Shown here: piece after piece, positions 31,580 through 42,855 of the stretch | Layout: each line of letters opens with the position of its first letter | How positions within the stretch are numbered: position 1 is the stretch's first letter | Source of the DNA: Mastigias papua | Lineage: Eukaryota; Cnidaria; Scyphozoa; Rhizostomeae; Mastigiidae | Direction: 5' to 3' | Length of the DNA stretch: 64,000 bases | NCBI GenBank assembly: GCA_964019165.1 | Contig: OZ025273.1 | Coordinates: forward strand, 13,870,714-13,934,713 | Notes under the pieces: generated by a model | Told to the model about the DNA's origin: nothing | Databases searched by the model: none | What the model saw: the letters and a program-made list of their open reading frames with translations, nothing else | Made by a program: the position numbers and the translations under genes

Positions 31580-32263
31580 ATGATAGATAGAGAAAGTTAT
31601 GAATGAAGAAGCTTTTCTGGATGATTTTTCTGGCATCAGTTTGGAGCAACTGCTTACTGCTACCGATGACATAGATATTCTTGTAAGCTTGTGGTCAAAA
31701 CTTTTTTCCGCGATCTTATAGAAGCATGCCGCAATGACGGACGTGCACGTTTCTGAGACTTACTGTCCATGGATTGACAAAGATCTAAGAAACCAATGGA
31801 GACCAGGGACAAGCTGAAAAAGGCAGCAGTCAAAGGAAAGCCCCAATCCTCACGGATTCTTACAAACAGGTCCGTAATAAAGTCAGTGTCCTTAACATTA
31901 AGTTGAAAAGGCAGTATGACACTACAAAAATAGCTGCATGTCAGGGTAACATGAAAGAGTCCTGGAAGGCCATCAATGAATTTCTTAACAAGAAATCAAA
32001 GTCTAGCAACATTGACTGCATTAAGCAATCTTGTTTGATTACTATCCAGAACAATTTCTTTTCCTCAGTAGGTAAGGATCTTGTGGATAAAGTCAATCTC
32101 ACTTCAAACCCACTTCTTTTTGGTGACTTTGAAATTAATAAACGGAAGAAAACGTTTCATTTCATAACCATAGAAATACATGAGATCAGGGATGCATTCG
32201 CCAAAGTTAAGGCAGCAAAGAGCTTTGGGACTTACTACATCTCTAGCTACTTTTTTAAGCTAG
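31580..32263 (+). pseudogene. CR1/Jockey-like reverse transcriptase, first piece
   Basis: From 31,600 broken frames give FLDDFSGISLEQLLTATDDI and PWIDKDLRNQW. From 31,903 a long frame reads AACQGNMKESWKAINEFLNK, NNFFSSVGKDLVDKV and IRDAFAKVKAAKSFG, the region before the catalytic core. It runs into the Gypsy LTR at 32,264; the LTR supplies the last in-frame residues. Confidence 0.75.
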
Positions 32264-32439
32264 TGTCGTGTCCTATTCCATTCAGTAAAAGACGAACAAA
32301 CACAAAGAAACTAGCAAGCTATCATACTCTATCAACCATTATTAATTTTCAACTTTACGATCATATCGTATTTCAAAGCATGCTACTTTATGTAGTAAGT
32401 CATATCAAAGACAAAAGATACTTCGTGTAAACCCCGACA
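32264..32439 (-). repeat. 3' LTR (in element orientation) of the MYND Gypsy element
   Basis: Matches 38,743-38,919 along its full length with scattered substitutions and small indels; begins TG and ends CA. Confidence 0.85.
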
Positions 32440-33026
32440 TACATCCCGTCTTCAAAAGAGTCCTCCCGAACTGTATCGTCAGTTATTGGAGTCCCATAGA
32501 CTTCACTTGCAATTGATAGCCTGATCAGAATTTCGATAAGTCTCTCCAAAATCCTAACTCCTCTCTACGTGAGTCACTCGAAATCGTGTATGTCTTTAGA
32601 CAATAGGTTTTAGGCAATCGATCAGCCATTTCGATATACTTATGCACGATTCAGATGCCTCGCAATGGCTGTAAGATAGTCCTTGAAGATAATAGATAAA
32701 TTACCCAACTTGTTGAAGTATCCTTTGTTTTCTTTTATTAAAGCGCGTGAGTTAAATCTCAGTTTATAGATTGAACATAAGGAGTAAACCTTGATCAGTC
32801 CTTTCTCAAAAACAAAACATAGTAAATCTCTTGAATTTTCTTAATATTGGACAGGATAAGTCTGCACAGAATACACATATAATAATCCACAGTTTATTGG
32901 ATTTGGTCTTAAATGTGATGTATAGATGTGTGAAATATTGCCTATCGGTCTCTCAAGAGATTGTCCTGGGTCATAGTAGGTCAACATTTGGGGCGGTCTT
33001 CTGTTTCTTTGAGGGCGTGGGGTTGG

Positions 33027-33667
33027 CTATTCTATGCCTAGGTCACTATTTTCTGTTGAATCTTCAGTCCCTTCAAATAATGGCTCTTGTTCTAAATGTT
33101 CGGGCTCTATGTCGAATCTAGGTGCGTCATCAGCCACTTCTCTGGATTCATTGCTTCTCCTAAGGTCACCTGGGTAAAATCCTACAAAACTATCGCTTTC
33201 ATCAGCTGAATCCTCTTCTATATGTTTATCAATATCTTTCAGCTTTCTTTGATCTAACTTCCTTGGTTTCTGTTCTTCAGAGCAAGTCTTTCTTACCTCT
33301 CTGTCATTCGCTCGTATTCCCCTGTTCTTTTGTTTCTTTTCTTGACTATTCGTCCTCCGATGTTTGCATGGTAGTAGCATATTCCTGTGTACAGTTCTAA
33401 TTCTTCCTTTCTCATTATTATCACGTTTTACTGAGTAAACAGCACCTGATTCACCTTTGCAGTCGACTACAGTGTACACATCTTTTTCCCAATATGACCT
33501 TGGTTTCCTTGGACCCCCATCTCCCCAAAGTTCCGAATAAGGATCCTATCTCCAAATTGTAATTGAGAAGTAATTGTATTCTTGTTGTGCCGGTCTCTGT
33601 CACACTTCGTTCTATGTGCTGACTTGCTGCTAGCAATTTGAAAGGCCTCCTTCATTGATTCTTGCAT
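33027..33667 (-). pseudogene. Integrase C-terminal region and pol tail (MYND Gypsy element)
   Basis: At 33,667-33,451 two overlapping frames read around GDRILIRNFGEMGVQGN, the GPY/F-type module; from 33,479 the frame continues YTVVDCKGESGAVYSVKRD and RTVHRNMLLPC, then an acidic and serine-rich tail to 33,027. Confidence 0.7.
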
Positions 33668-33883
33668 AGTTTGGAGGTATTGATGGTGACTTATACTTCT
33701 TTGATGGTTGCTTGGTCTGAAGAATAAGATCGATGGGGAGGTGTGGCTCCCTTCAAACTAGGAGAATAACCAGTTGATGAGTTCCGCGTACAATTGTATG
33801 CATGTACAAGGTGGTTTAGACTATTTTCCATCGCGATTTCTGAGATTCTTCAAGGGTTCTTAACATGCCAATGATAGTCTAGT

Positions 33884-34577
33884 TCATCCTTTCACATTGT
33901 CCATTAGTTTCCGGGTGGTATGGGGTTGTCCGAGATCTTGTAATGCCACATAACTTTTCATTATGATGGAATAGTACATTTTCAAACTCGGTACTCTGGG
34001 CATGAAGCAACCGTGAAGGGATTCCAAATTGTGGTATAAAGTCTTCAAATAAGTGCATTGCAGCAGATTTGACAGACTTATCTTTTGTTGCATAAGCTTG
34101 AAGATATCTGGTAAAATGATGAACAATAGTAAGAATGTACTAGTATCCACCAGAGCTAGTTTCTAGATGAACAAAGTCAATAGAAATAAGATCCATTGGG
34201 GTTGATGATGTGATACTTTGTAATGGAGCACGTTGTCTCTGGTGTAGATATCTTTGTTTTAAACAGCGGCAAACCTTCGTTATATAATGTACGATATCTG
34301 ATTCCATCTTTGGCCAATACACCCTTTCTCGTGCAAGATGAGTAACTCTGTCTGTCTCCAGATGTCCCATCTTGTCATGGAGTTCTTCATATATCAAATG
34401 TCTTAGAGTGGCTGGTACCACAAGCTGGCTCTGGTTATGGAAATTCCGCTTCAAGATATCATTTTCATCAAGGTACAACGTATCCCATTGGTTTAATAAA
34501 CATCGTGTCCAGTCATTCCCTTTTTTTCTTTGTTGCGGATTTAATCTTTGATTGCTTGCTTCAATTGAATGATACAA
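33884..34577 (-). pseudogene. Integrase zinc domain and core (MYND Gypsy element)
   Basis: LVVPATLRHLIYEELHDKMG with HLETDRVTHLARERVYWPKM and CRCLKQR gives the zinc-binding region; SSTPMDLISIDFVHLE is the first catalytic aspartate block. The frame stops at 34,140 and the core resumes in another frame with FGIPSRLLHAQSTEF-like sequence on the minus strand near 34,020. Confidence 0.75.
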
Positions 34578-34635
34578 TTGATTGAGATATCATTCCTCTG
34601 GGCTTCTCTGATCTTTGTTAAACTAAGAATATTAT

Positions 34636-35190
34636 CTATAGCGATGGTAGTAAAGTGGGCTTCAGCCCGGGCAAGTTCTGTTGAATATGCATGGAACCAG
34701 GCTTCTGTATCCCGGGATTGTGCAGGATACCGGACACTATAGCATTACATTCATCAGGTTGAATCTGTCCTTTGTAAGTGGTGAATAAATTGTCTAGGCC
34801 TAGTCTGGACAAACTGTCAGCATCGCTGTTTGCAGCTCCTGGGCGGTATTTAATGGTAAAGTTGTAGTCTGCTAATTCATTTACCCAGCGTTGGGAGGTA
34901 GCATTCAACTTGCTCGTTGATAAAACATAGGTCAAGGGACTGTTATCTGTGTAAACAACAAAATGGCCAGCATGGCACAAGTAGTCTCTAAACTGAGTGC
35001 AAATAGCCCATTTTACGGCAAGGAATTCAAGTTCTCCACTGTGATGCTTGCAGTTCTTTTGAGCAGGTGTTAAACTACGGCTTGAATACGCTATAACACG
35101 CAGTTTTCCCCTTTGTCTTTGATATAAAATCGCGCCTAATCCTTGCTCCGATGCATCAGTGTGTACAACGAATGGTTTATTAACATCAGG
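34636..35190 (-). pseudogene. RNase H (MYND Gypsy element)
   Basis: Minus-strand reading gives SRSLTPAQKNCKHHSGELEF, then HFVVYTDNSPLTYVLSTSKL, RWVNELADYNFTIKYRPG and DADSLSRLG, the usual Gypsy RNase H motifs. Confidence 0.8.
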
Positions 35191-36150
35191 TTATGCTAAC
35201 ACTGGCGCACTTGTAATCGAATCTACTAACAGTTCCAGTATTTCTAGATGGATTTTATTCCAGTAGATCACCGTTCACGAAGACAATTGTCCGCATTTCA
35301 TCTCTGTTTTGGATTCTGTTTTCAGAGCATGCTTTCCTTCCAGTATATCAAACAATGGTCTTGCTAGTTTTGCAAAATCCTTAATACATCTTCTGTAGTA
35401 CCCTAAGTGTCCCAAGATATGTCGCAAATCACGCACTGTTTTTGGCATTTGTTCTTTTAATGCTTGGACGACTTTATTATTCTCGGGGTCTGGATAATAT
35501 CCCTCCTATGTAACTATGCGACCCACATATTTTACCTAGTTCTTAAACAGCTCACACTTTTGAGGTTTTACCTTTACACCTTTACTCCTTAATATCTGAC
35601 GGACTATTTGAAGATGGTCTATGTGTTCTTCAAACTTTTTGGAAAAAACTAGGACATCATCCAAATACGGGACAGCGAATTTGTCTCTTACCTCATCCAA
35701 ACAGCTTTCCATAAATCGTTGGAACTGTGCAGGAGCATTCGTGAGACCAAATGGACCTCTATTCCATTCCAGCAGTTCCCATGGTGTAATAAACGCTGTG
35801 AGATGTCTACTCTCCGGGTGAAGAAATGCCTGGTGGTATGCTTTCCCTATATCCAGGACACTAAACCAAGTGTTCCCTACAAGTCCATCCAATGTCTCTT
35901 GCACACGTGGGAGAGGATGTCGGTCTACAACTGTCCGCTTGTTGAGTTCTCTGTAATCAACGCATAATCGCGAACTTCTTTCTTTCTTTCGAACTACAAC
36001 AATGGGAGATGAGTACGATGATTCTGATTTTACAACCCACTTTCTATTCAGAAGGTCTTGAATGTACCGTTTAACTTCTGGATATAAAGGCCTGGGGACG
36101 CTATTATAGCGCTTCGGCACTGGCTGAGCATTGGAAAGGTTAATCTTCAT
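35191..36150 (-). pseudogene. Reverse transcriptase (MYND Gypsy element)
   Basis: The open frame 36,150-35,536 covers [73 protein letters not shown] (motif A), [16 protein letters not shown] (motif B) and [12 protein letters not shown] (motif C). All catalytic residues are present. It stops at about 35,536 and the connection region continues in broken frames (YYRRCIKDFAKLARPLFDIL near 35,390). Confidence 0.87.
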
Positions 36151-36245
36151 CTCCAGCCTATGTCATCTTCGTTTATTGAGAAAACATCCTTCTGTTTTTT
36201 CTAACATTTCCACCAACAAATGGTTTTCCTTGTCATTTAATGTAC

Positions 36246-37080
36246 TCAAGTCAAGTTTCTCAAAACACTCGTATCCATTCCAGCTGTTCCTTTCCTGGCA
36301 TTTGTATTTGACACTAACTCTGTACAAGTAGTTAAAGCAAGGTTCGTTGCTTGTTGGGTCTCATTTAGCTTAAGGTTCAGTGGCGCAACAGAATGAACTA
36401 GTAGGAGCTGCCCTAGAATAGTATGAGGTTCCAGAACTATCTTTGACTTAGTATCATTTGTGACAGAAATGGAAACTTTACTTGATTTTCCTCCTTTCAA
36501 AAATCAAGAGACTTGAAGCAACATGAAGGCCATCCGGCAAACTCCCAGCAATGTCAGGTTCAAAAATAACTGGGCTTCTAGCTTTCATAGGTCCTGTATT
36601 GACGCTACAAGGGATATTGACGCTAGAGCCCCCAAAATATTGATAAAAGTCCTTGGGGTTTCCACAGTGCAGAAATAATACTTGTTCTTTGTTTTGATCG
36701 GCTTGACTATGCCTTTCATCTTGTTGGAACTGACATTAGGCATCAAACTTTGTAAACTTGACAAGAAGCTAGATTTATCAAGACCATACTGGCTGGGATT
36801 CATCAAAATCTCCTTAATAACATTGTATCCCATTATCACATTGTTGAGCAGTGCATCAGAGACAAGAAATGGGACTGTCTGTGCCACATTCCAGTTCAAA
36901 AGCTGAACAGGTAGTTCTACAAATCCAAGAAATGGTAAATCTCAATTATCAACAGTTATGAGAACTAGTTGGTCACTTTCATCCAAGAGTTCTGAAACAT
37001 CCCTGATTTTTAATTTAGGTCCATGTTGTGATATCCACCATTTAGGTAGAATGGAGACCTAAGCTCCACTATCAAATAGG
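36246..37080 (-). pseudogene. Protease region (MYND Gypsy element)
   Basis: FDSGA is readable on the minus strand near 37,076-37,060 (the DSG active-site motif); 36,899-36,585 contains AQTVPFLVSDALLNNVIMGY, the IMGYNV flap-end motif. The piece at 36,500-36,246 links to reverse transcriptase. Several stops and frame changes. Confidence 0.65.
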
Positions 37081-37109
37081 GACTGCGTTCTATGTCCGTT
37101 AATCATACA

Positions 37110-37478
37110 TCACAGCAGGCAACGATTCCAAATAAGTTTGATAAGCCTATTGTGTTGCTGAGGATCGATATGGCTGACAATGGTTCCAGTCCTTGCTACT
37201 TGCTGTAGCTCTTGCCCTTTTAAGAAACTTATGGCCTCGCAGAGTGGTTTGTGATTTGTCCACCTCTCTTTTTGGCATTTTCTACTACAATAGGCAACTG
37301 AGTGGCACTGAGTACAACGGAGGAGTGTTTCTCCTGTCTTCCCTTCCGTATCACAATTATTACACTTTTGGGGCACAGCTGTTTCCCTGACTACAGCTGT
37401 CCCCCTGCTGTAGCCGCATGTCGTTTCCCAGACCCTTTGTTTGCTTACAACCCCTTCCATAATGGTTCTCAGCGCCAC
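37110..37478 (-). pseudogene. MYND-type zinc finger between gag and protease (Gypsy element)
   Basis: The frame contains CNNCDTEGKTGETLLRCTQC, then AYCSRKCQKERWTNHKPLC: eight zinc ligands in the C-X2-C...C-X2-C...YC-X3-C...H-X3-C pattern of a MYND finger (37,239-37,364). MYND fingers bind short proline-rich peptides in host regulators such as transcriptional corepressors and SMYD enzymes. Here it lies downstream of the gag knuckle and upstream of the protease, in a frame that overlaps the end of the knuckle frame. The finger itself has no broken ligand. Confidence 0.78.
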
Positions 37479-37794
37479 ACAAGAAACAATGATTGCAAAA
37501 TGTACGGTTTACGTCTTGAAAATGCTTACAAATAGCGCCCTTGGATTGTTGTTTACCTTTTTCATTAGGTTTGTTATTGGCTTTCAACTGAGCGACCTCT
37601 GCCGTCAGTGCTGCCACTTGTTGAGACAGTGCTTGTACTGCCTGTGCAAATTGCATGTTGTCTGCCTTCTCAGATGATTGACTCTCTATGCGGGTACCTT
37701 CTATTCCCTGAAGTCTTACTATCTTAGATTGCTTCTGAGTTAGCTGTGGCAAGCGTTTACCTCTTTCTGTTTCGGCCGCTACAGCTGTTCCCAT
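37360..37794 (-). pseudogene. Gag C-terminal coiled coil and zinc knuckle (MYND Gypsy element)
   Basis: A heptad-like segment QAVQALSQQVAALTAEVAQL is followed by a perfect CCHC knuckle, CFLCGAENHYGRGC. The frame then crosses into the start of the MYND region in another register, so a frameshift lies near 37,440. Confidence 0.75.
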
Positions 37795-38061
37795 CTGGGA
37801 GAGTAGCTCTCCATCAGTTGTTTTGGGTAATAAATAAGGGAGTATTTGTGTACGGATAGCTTCTTGGATCAGGCCAACTTCTAAAGTCTGTAGAAATTAC
37901 CCTTGCACCAGGGCTGGGTTATAATGGGTAGTTTCATCAGCTTCTGATGCAAAAAGGACCTTTTGTCTAACTGTTAGGGTTCTCATGAGAAACTTGTTTG
38001 CATCCTCTCCGGGCTCTTGAGTGATCGTACTAAGCTCCTGATAAAGTTCCATTGCAGACTT

Positions 38062-38623
38062 TTACTTGAAATGGGAACGTAGGATCTGCAGAAGTCGTTG
38101 AAGTTTAAGGTCAGTAATATTTTCCAAATGTGTGCTGACTAACAAACCCGGGGTGAAGGCCCGTATGCTAGCACTGATAGTATCTTTCTCATTAAAGCTC
38201 CTAGCTTGGGCTTCACATATCTGGCGCATGAGACAGATAAAGGAAATCTTGTCCTTTTGACTAGCCTCTCCAATCTGTCCTTGTATTTTAAATTCGCGTC
38301 TGAACATTGAGTTATCCAGGATTGCAGTAAAGCCAGGGGTGTTCTTCTGGGGTGAAGGTGTTCCCATAGAATTGGGGGATGTGCACTAGAAGCAACTGGC
38401 TTTAAGGCATTAGTACTTGAATCTAGGAGTGTCTTCTTAACCTCACTGTCACTAACATCAAACACTTGCGAATAGCTTTAATGACAGTAAGTTTGGGTTT
38501 TCCCTCCCAATATGTCTTATTGAGATCTAATTTTTGAGAAACATGACATAGAGCATCCAAGGAGCTACTCCTTATAAGCTCTTCGACTTGAAGTTCAACC
38601 TCACTGAAAGTTGCCATATCCAA
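38062..38623 (-). pseudogene. Gag N-terminal region (MYND Gypsy element)
   Basis: The start of gag (MATFSEVELQVEELIRSSSL, from about 38,617) continues through three overlapping frames to 38,062, with LERLVKRTRFPLSVSCARYV-like helical sequence. The first ATG lies about 125 bases inside the 5' LTR end at 38,743. Confidence 0.65.
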
Positions 38624-38742
38624 GTTAGGGCAAAACCACCGACAAGACGGAACAGATGACTAACTGATGGGAAATCCAAACAAACGAGGCTCTCCACCCA
38701 GGTAGACAAGACAGCAGGATTAAAAAACACTGGCCACCAAAA

Positions 38743-38919
38743 TGTCGTGCCCTGTCCATTCAGTAAAACAACGAACAAACATAAAGAAATAACTAAGTTG
38801 TCATACTCTGTCAGCCATTACTAATTTTTCAACTTTACTATCTGATCATATTTCAAAGCATGCTGCTTTATGTAGTATGTCATATCAAAGACAACAGATA
38901 ATTCTTGTAAGCCCAGACA
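38743..38919 (-). repeat. 5' LTR (in element orientation) of the MYND Gypsy element
   Basis: Partner of 32,264-32,439. On the minus strand the sequence just inside begins TTTTGGTGGCCAGTG, a candidate primer-binding site. Confidence 0.85.
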
Positions 38920-38923
38920 CTAG

Positions 38924-39631
38924 CGCTACCTTTTATTGAAAACTCGCTTGCTTTCTTGTTCAACACATCTAATGAAACAAGTAGTTTCCCAGATTATTGG
39001 AAGGTTGCTAGAGTCATTCCAATCTTCAAAGAAGGAGATAAATCTGACAAGCACAATTATAGGCCGATATCAGTCTTACTTGTCATCTCAAGTCTCTTTG
39101 AAAGACTAATAACAGACCAATTGTATCATTACATGAATAAAAATTGTCATTTTTCACCTGTCAAATCTGGCTTTTTGCGCCTCCACCCAACAGCAACAAG
39201 CTTACTTAAAAATACTGACGATTGGTAGAATGGCAAGGATTTTGGTAGGCTAGTTGGAGTCGTGTTCATTGACCATAAAAAGGCTTTTGACACTGTAGAT
39301 CATGAGATTCTCTGTAGAAAACTCGATCTTTACGGTGTACACAAACGTGAACTCTCTTGGTGTAAATCCTACCTATCTGATCATAAACAGTTCTGTTGGG
39401 TTAACGGTGTTGATTCTACACTTGGGAATATAGAGGTTGAGGTCCCCTGAGGATCTTGTCTTGGTCCACTGCTCTTTCTCATTTACATCAATGATCTCCC
39501 ACAGGCTGTCCAGGAATCTAACGTATCCATGTATGCTGTTGATACCAGTCTGTGCTACCAATCCGACGATTTGACCCGGCTGAATCAGGCTATTAACAAC
39601 GACCTCAGGAAACTCAACTCTTGACTTCAAG
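38924..39631 (+). pseudogene. CR1/Jockey-like reverse transcriptase, second piece
   Basis: Continues directly from 32,263. Motifs: FPDYWKVARVIPIFKEGDKS, HNYRPISVLLVISSLFERLI, GVVFIDHKKAFDTVDHEIL (motif A), then GSCLGPLLFLIYINDLP in a broken frame (motif B near 39,450-39,500). The catalytic motif C region (MYAVDTSLCYQS near 39,530) is degenerate. Interrupted by the DNA element at 39,632. Confidence 0.8.
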
Positions 39632-41863
39632 AGCATAGCGTTCAAATCTTGATTGGTTAGCAGAACTCATTTTCATGACCTTCTCCACCAATCGTAGACC
39701 ACGATTTCGTAAACAAACGGCTCTCGTAGCTACATTTAGGCCAATTTCACGTGGTTTGGAGCACTTTTACCACCTATACTAAAAGAGCTATTCACGCTCG
39801 GTTTTATCTCTTTTGGTGGAAATTGTTCCTGAATCAGCAAGCTTATACTTTGGATTATACGTGTTCATGGAACCAGCATTGGAACTCTTGGTTTTGATAC
39901 TTTCTCATTGAAACAACACTACTCTAGGGAAACAACAGTATTATAACACTTCTGAAGCCAATGAGTGGTGGATGGCGCCAATGACTCAATGAAGCCATAA
40001 GTAAAATTACTTTTTTGATTTACAAAGTTCTAAATTAACATTTAAAGTTAGTTTTGGAACTAATAGTTTCTGGAGTAACCCCTTGCCCTGATAATGGTCG
40101 AGAATCGCTTTGGAATGGATTCGACAACTCTTTCAATGAGTTGTTGCTTGGACCTTAGAGGGCCTATTGCTTTGGCATTTATTTGGTTTTTCGAGTGTAA
40201 CCAAACATTTTCAATCATGTTGAAGTCGGGCCTCTGTGCTGGCCATGGAAGGACACTGATCTCACGGTTATACAGGTAAGTTTTAATAAAATTGCTTTGT
40301 GATGGAGTAGATTTTCATGTGGGAAGATCAATGGCTCCCCCTCCTTTCCAAGCATTGTCTTTCTCCCTTGAAGCAAAGTTGTCAAACAATATGCTTACAA
40401 ACTGTTGAGCATTGATTAGTCCATTGTAAACAGCAAGTTTACCACTACCTTTAGGCCCTGCGGATCTACAAAGCACGATCAATGGAGAATTTGAGAACTT
40501 TGAAGCAAAATATTGGGGGCTAACACTTTCATTGGGTCTTCTCCAACCTCTCATTGTATAACTGTCAGTTGATAACGAAAACTGTCAAATTATCTTAGAA
40601 ACCAACATTTTCCCACTCTTTCACCAACCAGTCACTCAAAGCTATCACCCAAGGAATACGTTTTTTCAGTTCTGCAAGGAATCAAACAGTTTTTTGTTTT
40701 CTCGCATGGCTACGAATGTCATACTTATGCAAACATATTTTACATCAAACATCTTACACATCTCTTCGATACATTTGCACCAGGATATTGTTTGTTTATT
40801 TTATCGTTTATGACACTTACCTTGTCAAATCTGTGACATTTTGCTACTCTGGTAAGCATTCATTACCTCAGAGATCAAATATTTGGTAGGTCACTGTTTT
40901 GGTTTCTGAACAGCTCCTTCAGTCATAAATATTTTTAGAATTCTTGATACAATGGAGAAATGGGACCCAACAGTTTTCAAAACTTCTCTTGTCGAAAGAC
41001 TTAGCACACTCAAATTTTTAACAATTGCTCGCTCCTCGTTTGGCAACTCTCTCGTTTTCGCCATTGCAACTATTTTATTTACAACTGTATCTACAAACTT
41101 TATACAATTTTTGACGCCATTATGATAATGGTATGTGATCGTTATTTTAATAATTATGATTAGAGGCTTGTAATTTTTTTTATCCCCTAGTGTATGTAGG
41201 TATACAAAAGTAAGGGCAACAATTCAATGCAAATGCGATAATTGCCTTGTCTAAAAAAGCCACCTAACTGGTTATAAGGACACTATTCACGGTTTGATGG
41301 AGTACTAATGCCGCATATATTTTATCATCCTGGTTTTTCTAAGAACGGCTTTCAACGAAATAGTAATGTCATAGGACACTGGTCACTCTTCTTAGATTCT
41401 TGTCGGGAAATGTTACTGCTGTTGCAAAAATTTAAGGTATACAAGATAATCGGCAATAGCACTTCATCACACTGTTAAAAATTTCAACAATACTAGTTAG
41501 TTGGGTTTTATAGACAACGAAAGTCGTATTTGCAATGAAATTTTGTGCTCACCTGTGTACACTTAGTTTTGCTTTGCATGAGAAAGTATCAAAACCAAGA
41601 GATCCAATGCTGGTTCCATGAACACGTATAATCCAAAGTATAAGCTTGCTGATTCAGGAACAATTTCCACCAAAAGAGATAAAACCGAGCGTGAATAGCT
41701 CTTTTAGTATAGGTGGTAAAAGTGCTCCAAACCACGTGAAATTGGCCTAAATGTAGCTACGAGAGCCGTTTGTTTACGAAATCGTGGTCTACGATTGGTG
41801 GAGAAGGTCATGAAAATGAGTTCTGCTAACCAATCAAGATTTGACCTCTATGCTGACTTCAAG
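39623..41863. mobile_element. DNA element with 277-bp terminal inverted repeats and 9-bp target duplication
   Basis: Arms 39,632-39,908 and 41,578-41,854 are near-perfect inverted copies beginning AGCATAGCG. The flanks carry the same 9-mer GACTTCAAG (39,623-39,631 and 41,855-41,863). Long inverted repeats with a 9-bp duplication are the pattern of Mutator-like elements. It contains no Mutator transposase; its core is a Tc1-like fossil. It inserted into the CR1/Jockey-like element. Confidence 0.82.
40060..41064 (-). pseudogene. Tc1/mariner-like transposase, degenerate
   Basis: From an ATG at 41,064 (MAKTRELPNEERAIVKNLSV) to a stop at 40,060-40,062 is 1,005 bases, the usual Tc1 transposase length. 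The N-terminal helix-turn-helix is followed by several stops. Clear motifs are GSGKLAVYNGLINAQQFVSI (near 40,440-40,390) and LPWPAQRPDFNMIENVWLHS (near 40,250-40,190), including the DFNMIEN form of the catalytic D-E region. The C terminus RVVESIPKRFSTIIRARGYS is typical. The element ends may be near 39,912 and 41,195 (CACTA...TAGGG-like). Confidence 0.78.
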
Positions 41864-42855
41864 GCAATAAACTTTCCTTGAACGTTGCAAAACTGCATTC
41901 CATGCTTATTTACTCCAAGCAGAAACATAACTCTCTCAAAAATCAAGATAAAGTTTTGAAATTGAAAATGCGCAATAATCAGCTTGACGTAGTGAAAAAA
42001 TACAAAACACCTTAGTTTGAAAATTGACCAATCTTTGGATTGGAAAGAAAAAATCAAAGAAGTTTCTACCAAGGTCTCCAGAGTGGTTGGCTTTCTAAAG
42101 CACGCCAAGCCCTTTCTCCACTACGAAACGTTGCAAACTCACTACACCGGTATTGTCAAGCCTCATTTTCGGTATTGCTGTTCTGTTTGGGGCTGCGCTG
42201 GTTTGACTGACATCAAGCAACTGCAACAACTCCAAAACCGTGCTGCTAGAATTATAACGAACAGCAGCTTCGATGACTCAGTTAGACCTCTCATAGACAG
42301 CCTAGGATGGAAGTCCGTGAATGAACTAGTGTCAAGTGACTCTAAGATAATGGTCTTCACGTCCTTGAGTGAGATGGCTCCACAATACCTATGTGACCTT
42401 TTCATGCGAACTTCTACGTGCTCAGATAAAAGCTTGCGTAACACTGGAACGGATCTGCGATTACCTTTGAAAAACTGACCTATTGGACAAAGGTGTTTCT
42501 CTTTCAGAGGTGCAAAACTATGGAATGGTCTATCAGACGGGTAGAACAGAGATACCTCTCTTTACACTTTAAAGGACAGTATATAAAAACTGCTTTTTCT
42601 CCTTTTTTTATTCTTGCAACCTATGCTATTGTAAGGTTGTATATAGATTTTGGAGCATTGTAAATAAGATATTGGCGTTTAATTATTAAATGATTTTGTC
42701 AGTACTATTGTAATTAGATGTTTTTAATGGAGGGCCTCTTCAAAACCAACTTTTGTTGAATGGCAACCCTCCTTAAAGGAATGAAACCAAATGATATGAA
42801 ATTAAATGAAATGAAGTAAAATAAAGTGAAATGACCTGACATGAAATGAAATTTC
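41864..42855 (+). pseudogene. CR1/Jockey-like reverse transcriptase C terminus and 3' tail
   Basis: Begins NKLSLNVAKLHSMLI in a broken frame. The frame 42,017-42,478 reads IDQSLDWKEKIKEVSTKVSR, FRYCCSVWGCAGLTDIKQLQ and LQNRAARIITNSSFDDSVRP, the conserved C-terminal region. SFRGAKLWNGLSDG follows near 42,505. The 3' UTR ends GTTGAATGGCAACCCTCC and then a TGAAA-rich repeat (42,778-42,850). Confidence 0.82.

Larger units (their letters stand above)
32264..38919 (-). mobile_element. Gypsy-type LTR element with a MYND zinc finger, complete but decayed
   Basis: LTRs of about 176 bp lie at 32,264-32,439 and 38,743-38,919 (TGTCGTG...GACA), roughly 10-13% different by eye, so the insertion is old. 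A CTAG target duplication flanks it (32,260-32,263 and 38,920-38,923). On the minus strand the order is gag, zinc knuckle, MYND finger, protease, reverse transcriptase, RNase H, integrase. Every domain has breaks. It inserted into the CR1/Jockey-like element. Confidence 0.88.
31580..42855 (+). mobile_element. CR1/Jockey-like non-LTR retrotransposon, split by two insertions
   Basis: Three plus-strand pieces (31,580-32,263, 38,924-39,631 and 41,864-42,855) join into one reverse transcriptase when a Gypsy element and a DNA transposon are removed. The 3' end carries a TGAAA-rich tail (42,778-42,850). AAATTTC at 31,573-31,579 and 42,849-42,855 may be the target duplication. 5'-truncated: the endonuclease is missing. 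The exact clade (CR1, L2 or Jockey) is not resolved. Confidence 0.78.
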
